DNA of 64,000 nucleotides from Levilactobacillus paucivorans (lineage in GTDB: Bacteria; Bacillota; Bacilli; Lactobacillales; Lactobacillaceae). Of this stretch, positions 24,682-35,080 are shown piece after piece. The DNA lies in assembly GCF_001437125.1 (NCBI RefSeq), contig NZ_JQCA01000043.1, positions 92,991 to 156,990 of the forward strand. Reading direction: 5' to 3'. Numbering within the stretch: position 1 is the first letter of the stretch; each line of letters opens with the position of its first letter. The notes under the pieces were generated by a model. That model was not told where the DNA came from. It saw nothing but the letters and a program-made list of their open reading frames with translations, and did no database searches. The position numbers and the translations under genes are program-made.

Positions 24682-24978
24682 TTAATCTTCGCGCTTAACG
24701 ATCATATGACGTAAGATACTGCCATTGATCTTAGCTAAACGGTCGAATTCGTTTAAGGCTTCGTCATCAGAAGCGTTTACCGTGATAATGTGGTAAATAC
24801 CTTCGTTAAAGCCACCGATTTCGTAAGCAAAACGACGCTTGGACCAGTCTTTTGAACCGGTAACTTCTGCACCGTTGTCCGTGATAACCTTGTCAAAGCG
24901 TTCAACCAAAGCGGTCTTTGCGCCATCGTCAAGATCTGGACGAATGATGTAGGTAATTTCGTATTTAGTAGTTTCCAT
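24682..24978 (-). CDS. rpsF: 30S ribosomal protein S6
   Basis: 98 aa with the ferredoxin-like S6 fold: [14 protein letters not shown] at the start, [28 protein letters not shown] and [15 protein letters not shown] at the end. First gene of the operon; AAGGAGGTG precedes ATG. A leader hairpin upstream could allow S6:S18 feedback. Confidence 0.98.
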   Translation of the reverse strand: METTKYEITYIIRPDLDDGAKTALVERFDKVITDNGAEVTGSKDWSKRRFAYEIGGFNEGIYHIITVNASDDEALNEFDRLAKINGSILRHMIVKRED

Positions 24979-25008
24979 GAATCATTACACCTCCTTATGG
25001 ACTTCAGG

Positions 25009-25029
25009 CCCCCGCTACAATGCGGAAGC
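25009..25029 (-). promoter_or_regulatory. Candidate S6:S18-binding hairpin in the rpsF leader
   Basis: On the minus strand CCGC pairs with GCGG around ATTGTA, with unpaired flanking bases, about 30 bases before rpsF. The position and CCG-containing stem recall the rpsF leader motif of Firmicutes; the match is not detailed enough to be sure. Confidence 0.4.
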
Positions 25030-25070
25030 AAGGAGAGACACTAGCGTAAGCCAGATACTCACAAGCTAGT

Positions 25071-25099
25071 AGTATAGCATAAACAGAAATGTTAAGCAA
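25071..25099 (-). promoter_or_regulatory. Promoter of rpsF-ssb-rpsR
   Basis: Minus-strand TTGCTT and TATACT with a 17-bp spacer. From 25100 to 25330 I see no gene or signal. Confidence 0.75.
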
Positions 25100-25332
25100 A
25101 TCGGGGCCGACCGATGGGTGTTGTTTACGTTACAAGGTTAATTCCGGATTTTCATGGCCGTTATTTTAAATCCCGGCAATTTTTTTAAAAGAAAAGCCAT
25201 CACGTCAAAATCAGGGCTCACGACCACTCTCGGCGTCATTAGTCAGCCGACTTCCCGGATATCGAAATGGCCAGCTGTCACTCGTCAGAGGCCGTTAACG
25301 CCCTCTGAGCGGCACTTTCTACCCGAACCTAC

Positions 25333-25358
25333 AAAAAAGAACGACTCGCGCCGTTCTT
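25333..25358 (-). terminator. Terminator of the UPF0340 gene
   Basis: GAACG / CGTTC stem with AAGAACGG extension and six T on the minus strand. Confidence 0.75.
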
Positions 25359-25367
25359 CTCACTTAA

Positions 25368-25925
25368 TTATTTAATAGGATCGTAGTTTGCCCGTGGACC
25401 ACCAACGTACTTAGGACGAGAACGTAAGGCAGTGACGTGTGCGCTACCCAATTCCTTCAATGAAGGCCGTACCGGAACCTGAACGAACTTGACGTGTTGG
25501 CCAATGGCCGTGTCCCCAATATCGAGACCAGCTTGTGCCACAACGTGTTCGACTTCAACGGGATCCTTAAACTGCTTGAAGGCAGCGATTGAAGCGGCCC
25601 CGCCGGCGTGTAAGGCTGGCACAACCGTGACAATCTCAAAGTGATTCTTTTCCGCAACTTCGCGTTCAACCACCAAGCTCCGGTTGATGTGTTCACACCC
25701 TTGTACCGCCAAGTGAATGCCCAGTGGGCGTAACTTGTCGACTAAGGTCTTGATAATGGCCATCCCCACTGCCGGGTTGGAATCCTTACCAATGTGCCCG
25801 CCAACAACTTCGCTGGTTGAGCATCCCAGAACAAACAAATCACCTTTACGTAAGTGAGCCGCATCCAAAACGTCAGAAACAATGACGTTCAGGTCAGCTT
25901 CAATTTTACTCGTATCTACTGCCAT
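25368..25925 (-). CDS. UPF0340 (YwlG/DUF436) family protein
   Basis: 185 aa conserved in Firmicutes, no established function. Recognised from [52 protein letters not shown] and the end [19 protein letters not shown], all typical of the family, with conserved Cys and His that could bind a metal or thiol. Two adjacent ATGs; the second is used. It follows the pdxK-ECF gene pair by 13 bases and is probably co-transcribed. Confidence 0.9.
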   Translation of the reverse strand: MAVDTSKIEADLNVIVSDVLDAAHLRKGDLFVLGCSTSEVVGGHIGKDSNPAVGMAIIKTLVDKLRPLGIHLAVQGCEHINRSLVVEREVAEKNHFEIVTVVPALHAGGAASIAAFKQFKDPVEVEHVVAQAGLDIGDTAIGQHVKFVQVPVRPSLKELGSAHVTALRSRPKYVGGPRANYDPIK

Positions 25926-25938
25926 CAAATGTCACTCC

Positions 25939-26442
25939 TTAAACTAAATTAGGCTTGAATTTCACAAGACTCTCCACGATGGAAAGTGTTACGACCATCC
26001 CAAACCCGACTTGAACGATGTTACCAAAGATCGAGGCCAATCCGGCTGCCCAACCGAAAAGCAAGGCGGTCGCAAAGTAGTACCCAACTATCATAATAAC
26101 GCTTCCAACTAACAAAGGAAAAATAGTTGTTTTAATCGTTTTGTGCTTGGGGGTGAGGAAACCAACGGCGGCGCCTTGCGCCCCGTGGATCACCAGTGAG
26201 AACAGGCACCACTCGGGATGGCCGGACAATAAGTCAATCAGAAAGCCACTGGTCCCCCCAACGACGGCTCCCATCGGGTTTCCAAAGAGAATCGCCGTGG
26301 CATAAATGCCCACTTCACAAAGCGTCACAAAGCCTTTGGTGGCTGGAACGGGGATGATGACCAGTAACGACATGGCCACCGTCATCGCCGTCAGCACCGC
26401 GGTTAACGTCATCTGTTTAATTGGATCCTTTGCCTTTTTCAT
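25939..26442 (-). CDS. pdxU: ECF transporter S component, predicted vitamin B6 specific
   Basis: 167 aa with about six membrane helices; the N-terminal region (IKQMTLTAVLTAMTVAMSLLVIIPV) carries the small-residue pattern that contacts the shared EcfT. ATG 26442 overlaps the pdxK stop (ATGA), so the two are coupled. ECF S components of this kind next to a pyridoxal-kinase gene and a PdxR regulator have been predicted to import pyridoxine or pyridoxal; EcfA and EcfT must come from elsewhere in the genome. Specificity is inferred from context. Confidence 0.82.
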   Translation of the reverse strand: MKKAKDPIKQMTLTAVLTAMTVAMSLLVIIPVPATKGFVTLCEVGIYATAILFGNPMGAVVGGTSGFLIDLLSGHPEWCLFSLVIHGAQGAAVGFLTPKHKTIKTTIFPLLVGSVIMIVGYYFATALLFGWAAGLASIFGNIVQVGFGMVVTLSIVESLVKFKPNLV

Positions 26443-27236
26443 TTTGTTTCCTCCTGTCGGCTTGCCCCTTGCCACACGCTCCCGAGCGTCGCGCTAATGG
26501 CCACGCCATGGGTAATGCCTAACCGAACGAATGTCTTGGCCGCGGCGACCGCAGCGGGTAACGACTGCCCGTTTGCCAACTCGGCGGTAATGGCCGCCGA
26601 GAAGGTACAACCGGCACCGTCTGTGGTCTGACGGTTAATCTTCGGTCCCGTGAACCAGTAATCCTGATCCCCAGCGCGAAGATAATCCAGGGCCACATCC
26701 CCCGCAAGGCGGCTCCCGCCTTTAATCACCACGTTGGGACAACCAAAGGCTTGAATCCGCAGTGCGGCTTCACGCATCTGATCTTTAGTCGTGATAGTAG
26801 CGAGGCCACTCAACTGACGGGCCTCATCCAGGTTTGGCGTTGTGACGTAACCAAGAGGCAATAAGTTATGGGTCATTGCGTCTATGTAAGTCGTGTGTAG
26901 CTGTGTCTCGCCCTCCTTGAAGACCAGGACGGGATCGACCACCAACTTGAGCTTAGTGGCTTGTAACTTGTCGCAGACCATCATTAAGGCCGCCTGGCTA
27001 CCCAAGAGACCCGTTTTGGCAAAATGGACCGGCAGTTGACCTAAAATAGAATCCAACTGCTGCCCAATGACGGTCGGTGGAATTTGGCTTAGATTCACTC
27101 CTGCGGGGGTGATGCTGGCCACGCTCGTCAGCGCGCTAAGCCCAAACACATTTAGCTCTTCGAAGGTCTTGAGGTCGGCCTCGATACCGCCACCCGCAAG
27201 GCTATCCGAACCAGCAATGGTTAAAACATTTTCCAT
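26439..27236 (-). CDS. pdxK: Pyridoxine/pyridoxal kinase (ThiD-like family)
   Basis: 265 aa ribokinase-fold kinase. ENVLTIAGSDSLAGGGIEADLKTFEEL is the N-terminal substrate and fold signature, VVDPVLVFKEG the middle, and TTDGAGCTFSAAITAELA the catalytic GxGC loop. ThiD-type enzymes phosphorylate hydroxymethylpyrimidine, but this lactobacillar group acts as a pyridoxal kinase; the PdxR neighbour favours that. Start ATG 27236 behind GGAGGG. First gene of pdxK-pdxU-UPF0340. Confidence 0.88.
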   Translation of the reverse strand: MENVLTIAGSDSLAGGGIEADLKTFEELNVFGLSALTSVASITPAGVNLSQIPPTVIGQQLDSILGQLPVHFAKTGLLGSQAALMMVCDKLQATKLKLVVDPVLVFKEGETQLHTTYIDAMTHNLLPLGYVTTPNLDEARQLSGLATITTKDQMREAALRIQAFGCPNVVIKGGSRLAGDVALDYLRAGDQDYWFTGPKINRQTTDGAGCTFSAAITAELANGQSLPAAVAAAKTFVRLGITHGVAISATLGSVWQGASRQEETK

Positions 27237-27259
27237 GAGCGCTCCCTCCAACACTCTCT

Positions 27260-27288
27260 AGTATTGCCCCTTCACGGCGGGATCACAA
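27260..27288 (-). promoter_or_regulatory. Promoter of pdxK-pdxU
   Basis: Minus-strand TTGTGA (27283-27288) and AATACT (27260-27265), 17-bp spacer. The operator copy at 27290-27297 directly abuts the -35. Confidence 0.65.
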
Positions 27289-27289
27289 C

Positions 27290-27329
27290 AGCCAATTGGC
27301 TTGTTTTTAATCCAGCCAATTATTATACT
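27290..27329 (+). promoter_or_regulatory. pdxR promoter with PdxR-type direct repeats
   Basis: TTGTTT (27301-27306) and TATACT (27324-27329) have a 17-bp spacer. The octamer AGCCAATT occurs directly repeated at 27290-27297 and 27314-27321; the second copy lies in the spacer. MocR/PdxR proteins bind direct repeats in such gaps, so this is the likely shared operator for repression of pdxR and control of pdxK. Confidence 0.7.
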
Positions 27330-27356
27330 GAAGGAAACCAACTGGAGGGATTACCC

Positions 27357-28760
27357 ATGATTAACTGGTACGCGGACCTACCGCCAATCAAACCCAAGTA
27401 CCGCGCCATTACTCAACTCATCAAGCGCCTCATCGAGGACGATAAACTCTTACCGGGACAACGGCTACCGGCCGAACGCGAGCTGGCTCAGCTCCTAAAG
27501 GTCGATCGCTCCACGGTCACCCGCGCCTTTCTCGAGTTAACAGCCAACGGTCTTCTAATCAAAAAAACCGGGAGTGGGACCTACGTTTCCACACTCCCCC
27601 AAATCGCCAGTCAGGCCGACAAAGTGAACTGGAATTTCTTCTTGGAGAACACGGAATCTCGCGGTGATCAGGCCTACCAACAACGTCTCTTGCAGGCCAG
27701 AGCGCTGGACCACGGGGCCCTGATCGACGGTGCCGCCAATGAACTCCCCATGGGCCTCATCCCCGAACTGGGGGCGTTACAGCTGGACTGGCATGGCTTT
27801 CTTCTGGCTCAAAAACAGGAACAAGACGCCGGCTATCAGCCCCTGATTCACACGATTGGCCAAATTCACACCAATAAGAAGCAATTTCATCTGGCCAATC
27901 AGACCCTGATCATCGCCGGTGGGGCCCAGCAATCACTCCTGCTGGTTCTTCGAAGTCTCCTGCAGGTTGGGGATGCCGTGGCCTTTGCCCGGCCCTCCTA
28001 CTTCAACTCGAGTGCCATCTTTCAAGCCACGGGGATTCACACCTATCCCGTGCCTTTGACCTCTGATGGCCTAGATCTCGCGGCCCTCGAGGAGGCCATC
28101 TTAAAACATCGAATCAAACTCCTCATTATGAATCCCACCTTCCAGAATCCCACTGGTAGCATCCTGACCTTGGAACAACGACAGCGTATCTTAAAGCTGT
28201 GCCAAAGCTACCAAATCCCCATCGTTGAGGATGACGTCTTTGGCTGGCTCGTCGCCAAGCAAGACGAGGTCCCGACCTTCAAATCTCTGGCACCGGAAAA
28301 TGTCATCTATCTGAGTTCACTCTCTAAACTCTTGGGATCCAGCACGCGGATTGGCTGGATCGTGGCGCCACAGGCCATCGGCCAACGCCTCCTGCAGGTC
28401 CAGAAGAAACTCGACATCGTGCCTAGCATGTTGGCACAAGTCATGGCCAATTTGGCTCTCAACAACGCGTCATTTGAACCCGAGATTTCTAAATTAACCG
28501 CCCAGCTATCTCACCGCCGTGATCAGGTCACCGCCATCTTCCGCGAGTGCCGGCCCGACTGGCGGTTCACCACGCCCAAGGGAGGCTTCTATCTGTGGGT
28601 CACGCAAGACGATCCCGATATCTTTAACCAGCTCCTGGCCCAGAAGATTCTAGTCAAGCCTGGCCCCATCTACGGGACTGACAAACGATCCTTTCGCTTC
28701 AATTTTGCCGGTATCGACGCCAAGAAACAACAGCAGTTACGCGAACGACTCAAAAATTAA
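27357..28760 (+). CDS. pdxR: PdxR, MocR-type PLP-responsive regulator
   Basis: 467 aa from ATG 27357 with GGAGGG upstream; the longer frame has no site. N-terminal GntR winged helix (YRAITQLIKRLIEDDKLLPGQRLPAERELAQLLKVDRSTVTRA) joined by a linker to an aminotransferase-fold domain with the PLP lysine in YLSSLSKLLGSSTRIGW and NPTFQNPTGSILT. The family senses pyridoxal 5'-phosphate and adjusts B6 supply. Divergent from pdxK-pdxU across direct repeats, which makes this a compact salvage circuit. Confidence 0.9.
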   Translation: MINWYADLPPIKPKYRAITQLIKRLIEDDKLLPGQRLPAERELAQLLKVDRSTVTRAFLELTANGLLIKKTGSGTYVSTLPQIASQADKVNWNFFLENTESRGDQAYQQRLLQARALDHGALIDGAANELPMGLIPELGALQLDWHGFLLAQKQEQDAGYQPLIHTIGQIHTNKKQFHLANQTLIIAGGAQQSLLLVLRSLLQVGDAVAFARPSYFNSSAIFQATGIHTYPVPLTSDGLDLAALEEAILKHRIKLLIMNPTFQNPTGSILTLEQRQRILKLCQSYQIPIVEDDVFGWLVAKQDEVPTFKSLAPENVIYLSSLSKLLGSSTRIGWIVAPQAIGQRLLQVQKKLDIVPSMLAQVMANLALNNASFEPEISKLTAQLSHRRDQVTAIFRECRPDWRFTTPKGGFYLWVTQDDPDIFNQLLAQKILVKPGPIYGTDKRSFRFNFAGIDAKKQQQLRERLKN

Positions 28761-28764
28761 ATTC

Positions 28765-28803
28765 AAAAAAGAGGCTCACTGTCAATTTGGCAGTGAGCCT
28801 CTC
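28765..28803. terminator. Terminator shared by gyrA and pdxR
   Basis: GAGGCTCACTG and CAGTGAGCCTC arms with six T on the minus (gyrA) side between the convergent genes. Confidence 0.92.
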
Positions 28804-28810
28804 GTCTTAG

Positions 28811-31360
28811 TTAGTCTTCAGAATGGTTCGTTGGCGCGGTGGCGTCTGGTGTCGTTGGGGCATCGGCTGGCTTGTCGGGTTCCCCGGCAGGTGCGTCCGC
28901 ATCCTCAGCTTCATCGTCTTCCTTGGCCACCTTGGCCATCGTCGCCACTTCGGAATCATCACCCAAACGAATCAGGTGAACCCCTAAGGTTGCCCGACCG
29001 GTCTCGGAGACATCCGCGGCGCTAAAGCGAATCATGACCCCTTTGTCAGTGATCAGCATAATATCCTCATCACCATCAACGGTGGTCAATCCCGCTAGCG
29101 GCCCGTTCTTGGCGGTGACGTTAACGGTCTTGATTCCCTTACCACCTCGACCCTTAATTGGGTACTCTTCGGCGGCCGTTTGCTTCCCATAACCCTTTTC
29201 GGAAATGACAAACACTTGGCTGTCTGGCTTCAACACGCTGGCACCGATGACGTAATCCTGGTCACGGAGACGAATTCCCCGAACCCCAGTAGCCGAACGG
29301 CCCATCGACCGAACGTCCTTGGCCGCAAAACTAACGGCGTAACCCAGATGGGTTCCGATAATAATGTTGGCCGTGTCATCAATGATCGACACATCGATCA
29401 GTTCGTCATTTTCCTTCAGGTTAATGGCCTTCAGACCGTTACTCCGAATATTGGCAAACTCATCGACCGGCGTGCGCTTAACCGTCCCTTGCACCGTGGT
29501 AAAGAACAGATCGCGTTCTGCACTCTTCCCGGCGTTCGACACGTTAATCACCGCCTGAACGTGTTCGTTGTTGTTGATCCCCAGCAGGTTGATGACAGGA
29601 ATCCCCTTGGCCGTGCGACCATATTCAGGAATCTCGTAACCCTTCATCCGGTAAACTTTCCCGGTGTTGGTGAAGAACAACAGCATGTCATGCGTCGAGG
29701 TCGCCACGAGGTGTTCGATGAAGTCATCATCGTGCACGCCCATGCCTTGAACCCCTTTACCCCCACGATTTTGGGCCTTGAATTCAGACGTTGGTAAACG
29801 TTTGATATACCCATTATGAGTGAGTGAAATGATGACATCTTCTTCGGCAATCAGGTCTTCATCTTCCAATTCCAAGCTCAGGACTTCGCCAACCATTAAT
29901 TCGGTCCGCCGATCGTCCCCAAACTTGTTTTGAATCTCCAACAATTCATCATAAATGATGCTCTGTTGGCGTTCACGGGACGCCAAGATTTCCTTGTAGT
30001 CCTTGATGTTGGCCATGACGTCGTTGTATTCCTTTTCGACCTTTTCCCGTTCCAGTCCGGTCAACCGAACCAACCGCATGTCCAAGATGGCTTGCGATTG
30101 TTTGTTGGAGAGACTGTAACGCGTCATCAATTCATTCTTCGCCACTTCGGCGGTCTGGGACTGTCGAATAATGGTGATAATGGCATCGATGTGGTCCAGA
30201 GCGATCCGCAACCCTTCCAGGATGTGGGCTCTGGCTTCGGCCTTCCGTAATTCAAAGGCTGTCCGCCGTTGAATTACTTCAAGCTGGAAGTCCAGGTAAT
30301 ACTGCAAGATGGCCTTTAAGCCTAAGACCTTAGGAGCACCCTTGACGATTGCCAACATGTTAATCCCAAATGAGGTCTGCATCAACGTCATCTTGTAGAG
30401 GTTATTTAAGATAACCTCGGCACTGGCATCACGCCGGACGTCGATCACGATCCGCATCCCGGTTCGGTCGGTTTCATCGTTGACATCGGTGATCCCTTCG
30501 ATCCGCTTGTCGCGGGCCAATTCGGCGATCCGTTCGATCAGCTTGGCCTTGTTGACCATGTATGGAATTTCCGTGGCCACGATGCGTTGCTTGCCGTTCT
30601 TTTCTTCTTCGATGTCGACCTTGGCACGCAGGGTAATGGTGCCCTTCCCGGTCTCGTAAGCCCGGCGAATGGCAGCCTTCCCCATCACGATCCCACCGGT
30701 TGGGAAGTCGGGACCTGGTAAGGCCTCCATCAACTCAGCCAGACTGGCATCGGGGTTCTTCATCAAGATGTGCAAGGCACTGATCACTTCTGTCAGGTTA
30801 TGTGGCGGAATGTTCGTGGCCATCCCCACGGCGATCCCAGACGCCCCGTTAACCAACAGGTTAGGGAAACGTGAGGGGAGCACCACGGGTTCTCTTTCAG
30901 AACCATCGTAGTTATCTTGAAAATCAATCGTATCTTTATTAATGTCGCGCAGCATTTCCATCGCGATCTTACTCAATCGCGCTTCGGTATACCGCATGGC
31001 GGCGGCCCCGTCACCATCGACGGACCCAAAGTTCCCATGACCGTCTACTAACATGTAGCGGTATGAGAAGTCTTGTGCCATACGTACCATGGATTCGTAC
31101 ACGGCGGAGTCACCATGGGGATGGTACTTCCCCAAGACGTCCCCAACCATCCGGGCAGATTTCCGGAATGGTTTGTCGGGCGTAATGCCCAATTCATGCA
31201 TATCGTACAGAATCCGACGGTGAACGGGCTTTAAGCCGTCCCGTACGTCAGGTAAGGCCCGTTGGACAATCACACTCATCGCGTAATCCAAGAAGGATGT
31301 CCGCATGGTTTGTGAGAGGTCAACGTCGGTAACCCGACCTATATAGTCTTGATCAGCCAA
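28811..31360 (-). CDS. gyrA: DNA gyrase subunit A
   Basis: 849 aa breakage-reunion subunit. Catalytic Tyr about 124 in [10 protein letters not shown]; quinolone region [17 protein letters not shown] has Ser about 85 and Glu about 89, the common wild-type Gram-positive state. Six-bladed C-terminal wrapping domain with the GyrA box QNRGGKGV, and an acidic tail rich in Asp, Glu, Ala and Pro. TTG start with GGAGGG at 7 bases. Follows gyrB by 21 bases. Confidence 0.98.
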   Translation of the reverse strand: MADQDYIGRVTDVDLSQTMRTSFLDYAMSVIVQRALPDVRDGLKPVHRRILYDMHELGITPDKPFRKSARMVGDVLGKYHPHGDSAVYESMVRMAQDFSYRYMLVDGHGNFGSVDGDGAAAMRYTEARLSKIAMEMLRDINKDTIDFQDNYDGSEREPVVLPSRFPNLLVNGASGIAVGMATNIPPHNLTEVISALHILMKNPDASLAELMEALPGPDFPTGGIVMGKAAIRRAYETGKGTITLRAKVDIEEEKNGKQRIVATEIPYMVNKAKLIERIAELARDKRIEGITDVNDETDRTGMRIVIDVRRDASAEVILNNLYKMTLMQTSFGINMLAIVKGAPKVLGLKAILQYYLDFQLEVIQRRTAFELRKAEARAHILEGLRIALDHIDAIITIIRQSQTAEVAKNELMTRYSLSNKQSQAILDMRLVRLTGLEREKVEKEYNDVMANIKDYKEILASRERQQSIIYDELLEIQNKFGDDRRTELMVGEVLSLELEDEDLIAEEDVIISLTHNGYIKRLPTSEFKAQNRGGKGVQGMGVHDDDFIEHLVATSTHDMLLFFTNTGKVYRMKGYEIPEYGRTAKGIPVINLLGINNNEHVQAVINVSNAGKSAERDLFFTTVQGTVKRTPVDEFANIRSNGLKAINLKENDELIDVSIIDDTANIIIGTHLGYAVSFAAKDVRSMGRSATGVRGIRLRDQDYVIGASVLKPDSQVFVISEKGYGKQTAAEEYPIKGRGGKGIKTVNVTAKNGPLAGLTTVDGDEDIMLITDKGVMIRFSAADVSETGRATLGVHLIRLGDDSEVATMAKVAKEDDEAEDADAPAGEPDKPADAPTTPDATAPTNHSED

Positions 31361-31381
31361 ATCTTTACCCTCCGTTCTTCA

Positions 31382-33328
31382 CTAAACATCCAACTCGGCG
31401 AAGGTCGCATTGTCCTCGATAAATTCGCGTCGAGGCGCTACCTTGTCACCCATCAACATGCTAAACACTTGGTCAGCATTGATGGCGTCTTGGGCATCGA
31501 CCCGTAAGAGCCGCCGGTTTTCGGGGTTCATGGTCGTTTCCCAGAGTTGTTCGGCATCCATTTCACCCAGCCCTTTGTACCGTTGAATCTGTGGCTTTGG
31601 TGCGGGTGGCAATTGGCCTAATAATTCTTGTAATTCATCATCGGAATCCAGGTAACGTTGCATCTTCCCTTGCCGAACTCGGTAGAGTGGTGGGCAAGCG
31701 ATGTAGACGTAACCGGCATCCAATAATGGCCGCATGTAGCGGTAAACCAGTGTCAGCAACAGCGTCCGAATGTGGGCCCCATCGACATCGGCATCGGTCA
31801 TTAAAATCAATTTGTGGTAGTTGGCCTTGGCAACGTCAAAGTCATCACCAAATCCAGTCCCCATGGCCGTAAACAGGGAACGAATTTCTTCGTTCGCCAG
31901 AATCCGGTCCATCGAGGCCTTTTCCACGTTCAGGATCTTCCCCCGAATGGGTAAGATCGCCTGCGTCAACCGCGAACGGCCCTGCTTAGCAGACCCACCG
32001 GCGGAATCCCCTTCGACGATAAACAATTCGGAAATCGACGGATCCTTGGACGTGTTGTCGGCCAGTTTCCCGGGAAGGTTACTGATTTCCAGCCCACTCT
32101 TCTTCCGGGTGACTTCACGGGCCCGCTTAGCGGCAACCCGTGCCTTGGAAGCTAACGTCCCCTTATCCACCACTTTACGGGCGATATCAGGATGCTCCAT
32201 TAAGAACCGCATGAAGTGATCGGCAAACGTGTGATCCACGGCCGTCCGGGCATCAGAGTTCCCCAATTTGGTCTTCGTTTGACCTTCAAATTGTGGGTCC
32301 GGATGCTTTACGGAAACCACGGCCGTCAAGCCTTCACGGACATCATCCCCAGTTAAGTTCGGTTCGTTGTCCTTCATCAGCTTGTTGGTCCGCGCGTAGT
32401 CGTTCACAACTCGCGTTAAGGCCCGTTTGAATCCTTCTTCGTGGGTCCCACCTTCGTAGGTGTGGATGTTGTTGGTAAACGTCAACAGGTTGTTGTGGTA
32501 GTCATCCGTGTATTGCAGGGCAACTTCCACCGTAATCCCGTTTTCGGCCCCTTCCACATAGATTGGGGGTTCGAAAAGAGTCGTTTTATTTTCGTTTAAA
32601 TAGTCAACGTAGTGGCGAATCCCACCTTCATAGTGAAAATCGTCTTCCGTTGGTTTCTCTGGCCGTTCGTCACGAATCGTAATCCGGAGACCCTTGTTCA
32701 AGAAGGCCAGTTCGCGAATCCGCGTGGTCAGCGTCTTAATGTCAAAAGTGGTCGTCTCTCTGAAGATATCTGGATCCGGCAGGAAGTGCACGATGGTCCC
32801 GTGTTTTTCCTTAGGCAGACCCTCTTCAACCACAGTCATCGGTTTCACCACGTGACCCCGATCAAAGGTGATTGAATAACGCTTGCCTTCACGGATAACC
32901 TGAGCATCCAGCTCGGTGGACAGCGCGTTGACAACGGAAGCCCCCACCCCGTGGAGACCACCGGAAACCTTGTACCCGCCACCGCCGAATTTACCCCCGG
33001 CATGCAGGATCGTAAAGACCGTTTCTAAGGCGGGCTTCCCCGTCTTCTTTTGGATATCGACAGGGATTCCCCGACCGTTATCGGTCACGGTCACACTGTT
33101 GTCCTTGTTAACCGTGACGTGAATTTCGTCGGCAAAGCCAGCTAAGGCTTCGTCAATCCCATTGTCCACGATTTCCCACACGAGGTGATGGAGACCTTGG
33201 GCACTCGTTGATCCAATATACATTCCGGGACGTTTACGTACCGCTTCCAAGCCCTCAAGAACTTGGATTTGGCTGGCATCATATTCTCTTGCCCGTTCCG
33301 CCTTGGTTTCGTATTCTTTTTCAGCCAC
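31382..33328 (-). CDS. gyrB: DNA gyrase subunit B
   Basis: 648 aa ATPase subunit: GHKL domain with [23 protein letters not shown] and [15 protein letters not shown], transducer domain, TOPRIM with [13 protein letters not shown] and the DxD of [11 protein letters not shown], and the C-terminal [10 protein letters not shown]. Introduces negative supercoils with GyrA. GTG start behind GGAGG. Lies in the operon yaaA-recF-gyrB-gyrA; 3 bases separate it from recF. Confidence 0.98.
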   Translation of the reverse strand: MAEKEYETKAERAREYDASQIQVLEGLEAVRKRPGMYIGSTSAQGLHHLVWEIVDNGIDEALAGFADEIHVTVNKDNSVTVTDNGRGIPVDIQKKTGKPALETVFTILHAGGKFGGGGYKVSGGLHGVGASVVNALSTELDAQVIREGKRYSITFDRGHVVKPMTVVEEGLPKEKHGTIVHFLPDPDIFRETTTFDIKTLTTRIRELAFLNKGLRITIRDERPEKPTEDDFHYEGGIRHYVDYLNENKTTLFEPPIYVEGAENGITVEVALQYTDDYHNNLLTFTNNIHTYEGGTHEEGFKRALTRVVNDYARTNKLMKDNEPNLTGDDVREGLTAVVSVKHPDPQFEGQTKTKLGNSDARTAVDHTFADHFMRFLMEHPDIARKVVDKGTLASKARVAAKRAREVTRKKSGLEISNLPGKLADNTSKDPSISELFIVEGDSAGGSAKQGRSRLTQAILPIRGKILNVEKASMDRILANEEIRSLFTAMGTGFGDDFDVAKANYHKLILMTDADVDGAHIRTLLLTLVYRYMRPLLDAGYVYIACPPLYRVRQGKMQRYLDSDDELQELLGQLPPAPKPQIQRYKGLGEMDAEQLWETTMNPENRRLLRVDAQDAINADQVFSMLMGDKVAPRREFIEDNATFAELDV

Positions 33329-33331
33329 TGC

Positions 33332-34486
33332 TTAATCCTCCTTTGTTGCCGAATCGTCACTAGTGGGCGATCCATCCGCCACCACAGTCCCATCGGCCAC
33401 GTGAAAAATGGTCGGGTCCTTAATCAGCTGGCGGGTAATCCCGCTCAGACTGGTGGTGGTGATAAACGTCTGCACCTTATCTTGAATGGCCGTCAGCAGA
33501 TGCGTCTGCCGGGCGTCATCCAATTCTGAAAGGACATCATCTAGAAGCAAGACCGGATACTCCCCGGTCTCCTCCTTCATGAGGTCAATCTCGGCCAACT
33601 TCACACTCAGTGCCGTTGTCCGCTGTTGCCCCTGAGACCCGAACGTCTGGACATTCTTATCGTTGACCCAAAAATGCAGGTCATCACGATGGGGCCCAAC
33701 CAGGGTCGTCCCCTGGTAAAGCTCCTTGTCCCGTTGCTTCTCATATAACGCACTCAAGGCCGCCTGGATGCTCTTGGCGTCGGTTAACGCCTCATCGGGC
33801 ACCTGGGTAGCATAGTGAAACGTCAGCGTCTCGCGTTGCTGGGAGATCTCGGCGTGAATGACCTGCGCCCAGTGCTCCAGCTTATGTAACATCCGCAGCC
33901 GCTGGGCGATGATTTCCGCACCATATAATGCCAATTGATCGGACAGTACCGATAGGAACAACAGATCGCGCTTCTGTTTGTGTTGTAAGTCCTTCAGATA
34001 GCGATTCCGTTGTTTCAACAGTGTCCGATATTGACTTAAATTGTACAAATAACGCGGATTCATCTGGCCAAATTCCATGTCCATAAAGCGCCGCCGAATA
34101 CTCGGGGCCCCTTTAACAATCGCAAGATCTTCCGGGGCAAACAAAATCACATTGAGCTGGCCCACATATTGTGATAACCGAGCCTGCTCAAGGTGATTGA
34201 CTTTAGCACGTTTGCCCTGGCGTGAGAACGTTAACTCCAGTGGTACCGTCCCCGCCGACTTCACGACTCGGCCACTGACCTTGGCCGTTTTGGCCTGCCA
34301 GTTCACCAAGTCATGATCGTTGGCTGTCCGGTGACTGCGCGTTAACGCGAGCACGTAGATGGCCTCTAATAGATTGGTCTTGCCCTGGGCATTTTCGCCG
34401 AGGAGGACGTTAATCCCCCGACCCAGCCGAATATCGGCCTCGGGATAATTCCGAAAATGCTGCAGCTGCAACTCTTGCAAATACAT
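33332..34486 (-). CDS. recF: DNA recombination and repair protein RecF
   Basis: 384 aa SMC-like ATPase that helps load RecA at gaps and stalled forks. Walker [16 protein letters not shown], signature region [18 protein letters not shown] and Walker [14 protein letters not shown] are clear. Start ATG overlaps the yaaA stop by one base (TAATG), so translation is coupled. An acidic, Ser/Thr-rich tail of about 15 residues follows the conserved part. Confidence 0.97.
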   Translation of the reverse strand: MYLQELQLQHFRNYPEADIRLGRGINVLLGENAQGKTNLLEAIYVLALTRSHRTANDHDLVNWQAKTAKVSGRVVKSAGTVPLELTFSRQGKRAKVNHLEQARLSQYVGQLNVILFAPEDLAIVKGAPSIRRRFMDMEFGQMNPRYLYNLSQYRTLLKQRNRYLKDLQHKQKRDLLFLSVLSDQLALYGAEIIAQRLRMLHKLEHWAQVIHAEISQQRETLTFHYATQVPDEALTDAKSIQAALSALYEKQRDKELYQGTTLVGPHRDDLHFWVNDKNVQTFGSQGQQRTTALSVKLAEIDLMKEETGEYPVLLLDDVLSELDDARQTHLLTAIQDKVQTFITTTSLSGITRQLIKDPTIFHVADGTVVADGSPTSDDSATKED

Positions 34487-34713
34487 TATTCACCCTGCTT
34501 TGAGCGTATAAAAAATAATCCTGCCTCAGGTACTGCCACTGTATCGCCAGGATACAGCTTACGGCCCCGCCGGTTGTCCGGCTCGTCGTTGATATTTACC
34601 GTGTTTTCACGTAAATACCACTTGGCTTGGCCACCAGTGCTGATGACGGATTCTTCTTTGAGTAACTGGCCTAAAGTAATGTAGGGCGTGTCAATGAAAA
34701 CGTCTTTTTTCAC
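34486..34713 (-). CDS. yaaA: S4-domain RNA-binding protein YaaA
   Basis: 75 aa with an S4-type fold: [50 protein letters not shown]. Conserved between dnaN and recF in Firmicutes and reported on ribosomes and in biofilm phenotypes; exact role unsettled. GTG start. First gene of the yaaA-recF-gyrB-gyrA unit, which has its own minus-strand -10 TATAAT at 34743-34748. Confidence 0.93.
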   Translation of the reverse strand: MKKDVFIDTPYITLGQLLKEESVISTGGQAKWYLRENTVNINDEPDNRRGRKLYPGDTVAVPEAGLFFIRSKQGE

Positions 34714-34742
34714 AATTTCACCCCTTAATATTCTTCTCTTAT

Positions 34743-34748
34743 ATTATA
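34743..34748 (-). promoter_or_regulatory. -10 of the yaaA-recF-gyrBA promoter
   Basis: Perfect TATAAT on the minus strand; the -35 17 bases upstream is weak (CTGTAC). Between here and the dnaN terminator (34760-35030) I see no gene or structured signal. Confidence 0.55.
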
Positions 34749-35033
34749 CCGCTTTTTAGGGAAAAGTACAGACGATCCCCTTGATTTTTGCGTTCTGAGG
34801 CGATTTGGGGTGTTTTTGATATTTTTGGTAAAAAGACGGTAAATTTGCTCAGATTCGAAAATAGCGGTCTTTTAGCGAATTATTTGTTTTTTGGCGGTTT
34901 CGACGACCCTAAATCGCGATCCACGTTCTGGGCACCGTTATTTGCGTACGCATTTTCTGTTAAATGTCCCAAATTGAGGCCTGTTTTCCCCCGTTTTCAT
35001 AACTGGACCACTACCGAAATCCACGGCCAGTCA

Positions 35034-35066
35034 TAAAAAAAGTGTTGCCCCCAAGGGACAACACTT
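35034..35066 (-). terminator. Terminator of dnaA-dnaN
   Basis: AGTGTTG-CCC and GGG-CAACACT arms followed by seven T on the minus strand. Confidence 0.92.
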
Positions 35067-35080
35067 TGTGGTGATTAACT

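Noticed and set aside
34788..35036. 82-codon plus-strand open frame between yaaA and dnaN
   Set aside because: TTG start without a ribosome site, composition unlike a protein, and it overlaps the dnaN terminator.
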